Source of the DNA: Streptomyces poriferorum
Lineage (GTDB): Bacteria > Actinomycetota > Actinomycetes > Streptomycetales > Streptomycetaceae
Length of the DNA: 41,872 bases
Direction of reading: 5' to 3'
Assembly (NCBI RefSeq): GCF_019399235.1
Contig: NZ_JAELVH010000018.1
Span: 1 to 41,872 of the forward strand
The notes beneath the pieces are model-generated. The model saw only the letters and a list, made by a program, of their open reading frames with translations, made no database searches and was not told the DNA's origin. A program made the translations under genes and the position numbers. Shown piece by piece: positions 40,034 through 41,872 of the stretch (position 1 is the first letter of the stretch; the number at the start of each line of letters is the position of its first letter).

Positions 40034-40094
40034 GGTGCGGGTGTGACCTGGAGGTGCGGGGGGTGGTGGTCCGGTTGTTTCTTCTGCTCGACCG

Positions 40095-41872
40095 CTACTT
40101 CTTCTGCTCGACGCGCACCCAGTCGATCTCCGCCTTGATGCCGCCCTGGGCGATGCGGTCGACGCTGGACTGCGGAAGGCCCCAGTAGGGCGTGGTGACC
40201 TTGTTCCAGCCGGCGGGGTACGCCCCGCCGAGGGCCAGATTGAGGATCACGTACTGGTTGTGGTCGAAGACCCACTGGCCGCGAGTGGATTCGAGCTTCT
40301 GGCGGGAGGTCGTCTGGACGACCCGGTCGTCGACGGTGAACGTCATGCCTTCGGGCGTCCACTCGACGCCGTAGGTGTGCCACGCGTCGGCGCGGCCGCC
40401 GTTCGGGTAGGTCTGCTGCTTGCCGATGTTGCCGTCGGCCGAGTAGCCGGGGCCGTGCAGGGCGGAGCTGGTCCAGTCGCCGTAGCCGATGTTCTCCATG
40501 ATGTCCGTCTCGCCCGAGCCGGGCCACGAGACCGACGGGTCGTCGACGTTGCTGCCGAGCATCCAGAAGGCGGGCCAGAAGCCGTCGCCGACCGGCAGCT
40601 TCATACGGGCGCTGACCTTGCCGTAGGTGAAGTCGAACTTGGTGTTGGTGTCGATGCGGCCGGAGGTGAAGTCGAAGGTTCCGCCCGGCGTGGGGGTGCA
40701 CGCCTTGCAGTACTTCGACTCCAGGACGAGGGCGCCGTTCTCGGTGCGGATGTTGTCCGTCGAGTCGACGTAGGCCTGCGATTCGCCGTTGACGGGGCCC
40801 ATCTCGGTGCCGGTGCGCACCACCCGCCACTTGGAGCGGTCCAGGCCCGAGGCGGTGAAGTCGTCGAAGAACGTGGTGCTGTACGCGCCGCCCGGGTCCT
40901 TGGGCAGGGCCGGGTAGGCGGCGTCCGCGCTGCCTCCGGTGCCCCAGACCTGCAACTCGTAGAGCGAGTAGCCGAACTGGGCGGTGGACGGTGCGGGGTT
41001 GTAGAAGGAGCGGCGCTCCACGCCGAGCATCCGGACGTAGCGGCCGGTCGCCGGGGTGGGCAGGGTGACGGTGTCATGGCGTCCGGCGGCCTCCCCCGGC
41101 GCCTTCACGTCGGCGCGGCGGGCGGCGACGTCGGCGGCTGAGGGCTGGTGGACGGTGCGCCAGGTGCGGTTGTCGTCGGAGACCTGGATGCGGTAGTCGA
41201 CGGCGTAGGCCGCCTCCCAGTACAGGTCGACGGTGTCGATGGTGGAGGTGGCTCCGAGATCGACGCCGACCCAGCGGTCCGCGTTCCAGTCGCTGGACCA
41301 GCGCGACTGGTCCGCCTTGAGGTCGGCCGGCCAGCCGCCGTCGGTGACGAACGCCGGTGAATTGCCCGCGTGCTGGTAGAGGTTGCCGTACGCGGGGTGG
41401 TTCAGAGCCAGGTTGGTGCGGGTCGTCGAGGCCGGGGCCTGCTCCCCTCCGTACACCTTGAAGGAGTAGAGGGAGTAGCCCCAGGCGGTGGCGCGCTGGA
41501 TGCCGCGCATCCGGACGTAGCGGCCGGTGACCTCCTGCGGGTAGGTGTGCGCGGTGACGCTGCCGCCGGTGCCGTCGTCCTCGGTGTAGAAGGCGGTCCA
41601 GTCGGTGCCGTTCTTCGACACCTCCAGGACGTACTTCTTGCCGTAGGCGGCCTCCCAGTCCAGGGTGACCTGGCTGATCCGGATGACCGAGCCGAGGTCG
41701 ACCCGGATCCAGGCGTCGTCGGCGAAGTTGCCGGCCCAGCGGGTGGCGCCGTCGCCGTCCGCGGCGGCTCCTGGTCCGGTGGCGTCGTTCTCGCTGCCGG
41801 AGGCGGTGACGGAGCCGGGGTCGGCGGCGTGGGCGGCGGCCGCCCGGTCGGTGTCCCAGGCCGCGGCCTGCG
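40095..41872 (-). CDS. Secreted GH16 beta-glucanase with two F5/8-type C domains, 5' end cut by window
   Basis: 592 codons of the C-terminal part of a multi-domain enzyme; the start and signal peptide lie beyond the right edge. In reading order there are two discoidin/CBM32-like domains: the first with WIRVDLGSVIRISQVTLDWE and TGRYVRMRGIQ, the second with WVGVDLGATSTIDTVDLYWE and TGRYVRMLGVER. Then comes a GH16 jelly roll of about 250 residues with YTEFQ-like strands, FDFTYGKVSARMKLPVGDG, the catalytic GETDIMENIG (ExDxxE) and WHTYGVEWTPEGMTF. The active-site sequence without an inserted Met bulge difference fits laminarinase-type beta-1,3(4)-glucanases. A methionine inside the first CBM (41621) is not the real start because conserved domain sequence continues upstream. 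Confidence 0.9.
   Translation of the reverse strand, partial: QAAAWDTDRAAAAHAADPGSVTASGSENDATGPGAAADGDGATRWAGNFADDAWIRVDLGSVIRISQVTLDWEAAYGKKYVLEVSKNGTDWTAFYTEDDGTGGSVTAHTYPQEVTGRYVRMRGIQRATAWGYSLYSFKVYGGEQAPASTTRTNLALNHPAYGNLYQHAGNSPAFVTDGGWPADLKADQSRWSSDWNADRWVGVDLGATSTIDTVDLYWEAAYAVDYRIQVSDDNRTWRTVHQPSAADVAARRADVKAPGEAAGRHDTVTLPTPATGRYVRMLGVERRSFYNPAPSTAQFGYSLYELQVWGTGGSADAAYPALPKDPGGAYSTTFFDDFTASGLDRSKWRVVRTGTEMGPVNGESQAYVDSTDNIRTENGALVLESKYCKACTPTPGGTFDFTSGRIDTNTKFDFTYGKVSARMKLPVGDGFWPAFWMLGSNVDDPSVSWPGSGETDIMENIGYGDWTSSALHGPGYSADGNIGKQQTYPNGGRADAWHTYGVEWTPEGMTFTVDDRVVQTTSRQKLESTRGQWVFDHNQYVILNLALGGAYPAGWNKVTTPYWGLPQSSVDRIAQGGIKAEIDWVRVEQKK

Noticed and set aside
1..41872. tRNA, rRNA, CRISPR array or prophage
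   Set aside because: No cloverleaf-type sequences, no spaced identical repeats of CRISPR type and no phage structural or integrase genes were seen.

Overview
The window is high-GC actinobacterial DNA, almost certainly a Streptomyces chromosome. Nearly every coding frame has a G/C-rich third position. Typical features are TAT-exported glycosidases, a PknG-type kinase, an AccB-type acyl-CoA carboxylase beta subunit, XRE-cupin and HxlR regulators, and a DUF397 remnant. I could run no database searches, so family calls come from motifs read in the translations.

Layout. (1) 1-1575: 5' part of accB, cut by the left edge. (2) 1729-9220: a tightly overlapping five-gene minus-strand operon. Its order is trypsin-like protein, PknG-like kinase, vWA/zinc-ribbon protein, GlnX-like four-helix membrane protein and solute-binding lipoprotein. 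It looks like an enlarged relative of the actinobacterial GlnH-GlnX-PknG nutrient-sensing module. (3) 9288-17262: secreted polysaccharide enzymes: a PL8 lyase (hyaluronan/chondroitin/xanthan type) with DasR-like dre sites, a GH101 endo-alpha-N-acetylgalactosaminidase and a GH64 beta-1,3-glucanase with a LacI-type operator. (4) 17359-28394: small metabolic and detoxification genes: epoxide hydrolase-like protein, XRE-cupin regulator, LAS-type peptidase, YceI, Nudix, DinB, metallo-beta-lactamase fold protein, methyltransferase plus thioredoxin-reductase-like pair, imine-reductase-like protein with a divergent HxlR regulator, and another methyltransferase. Three broken genes lie here (DUF397, GNAT, SDR). 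(5) 28430-32117: secreted beta-trefoil protein, GH3 NagZ-like protein and GH25 muramidase (dre site upstream). (6) 32439-34687: an ABC-2 permease with an ATPase that has lost its 5' half, abutting an adenosine deaminase that has also lost its 5' half, which marks a deletion. (7) 34737-41872: DHFR/RibD-like protein, TPM-domain membrane protein, large secreted GH3 beta-glucosidase and a GH16 beta-glucanase cut by the right edge.

How the genes work together. Most exported enzymes attack external polysaccharides: GH64, GH16 and the large GH3 together could take beta-1,3-glucan (laminarin, fungal walls) to glucose. PL8, GH101, GH25 and the NagZ-like GH3 act on aminosugar-containing polymers. Two of these, PL8 and GH25, carry sequences resembling the binding site of the GlcNAc regulator DasR. 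A near-identical inverted repeat (TTGCC-N6-GGCAA) lies before the XRE-cupin gene and before the thioredoxin-reductase-like/methyltransferase operon 6 kb away, predicting one regulon. Strong hairpins separate most transcription units.
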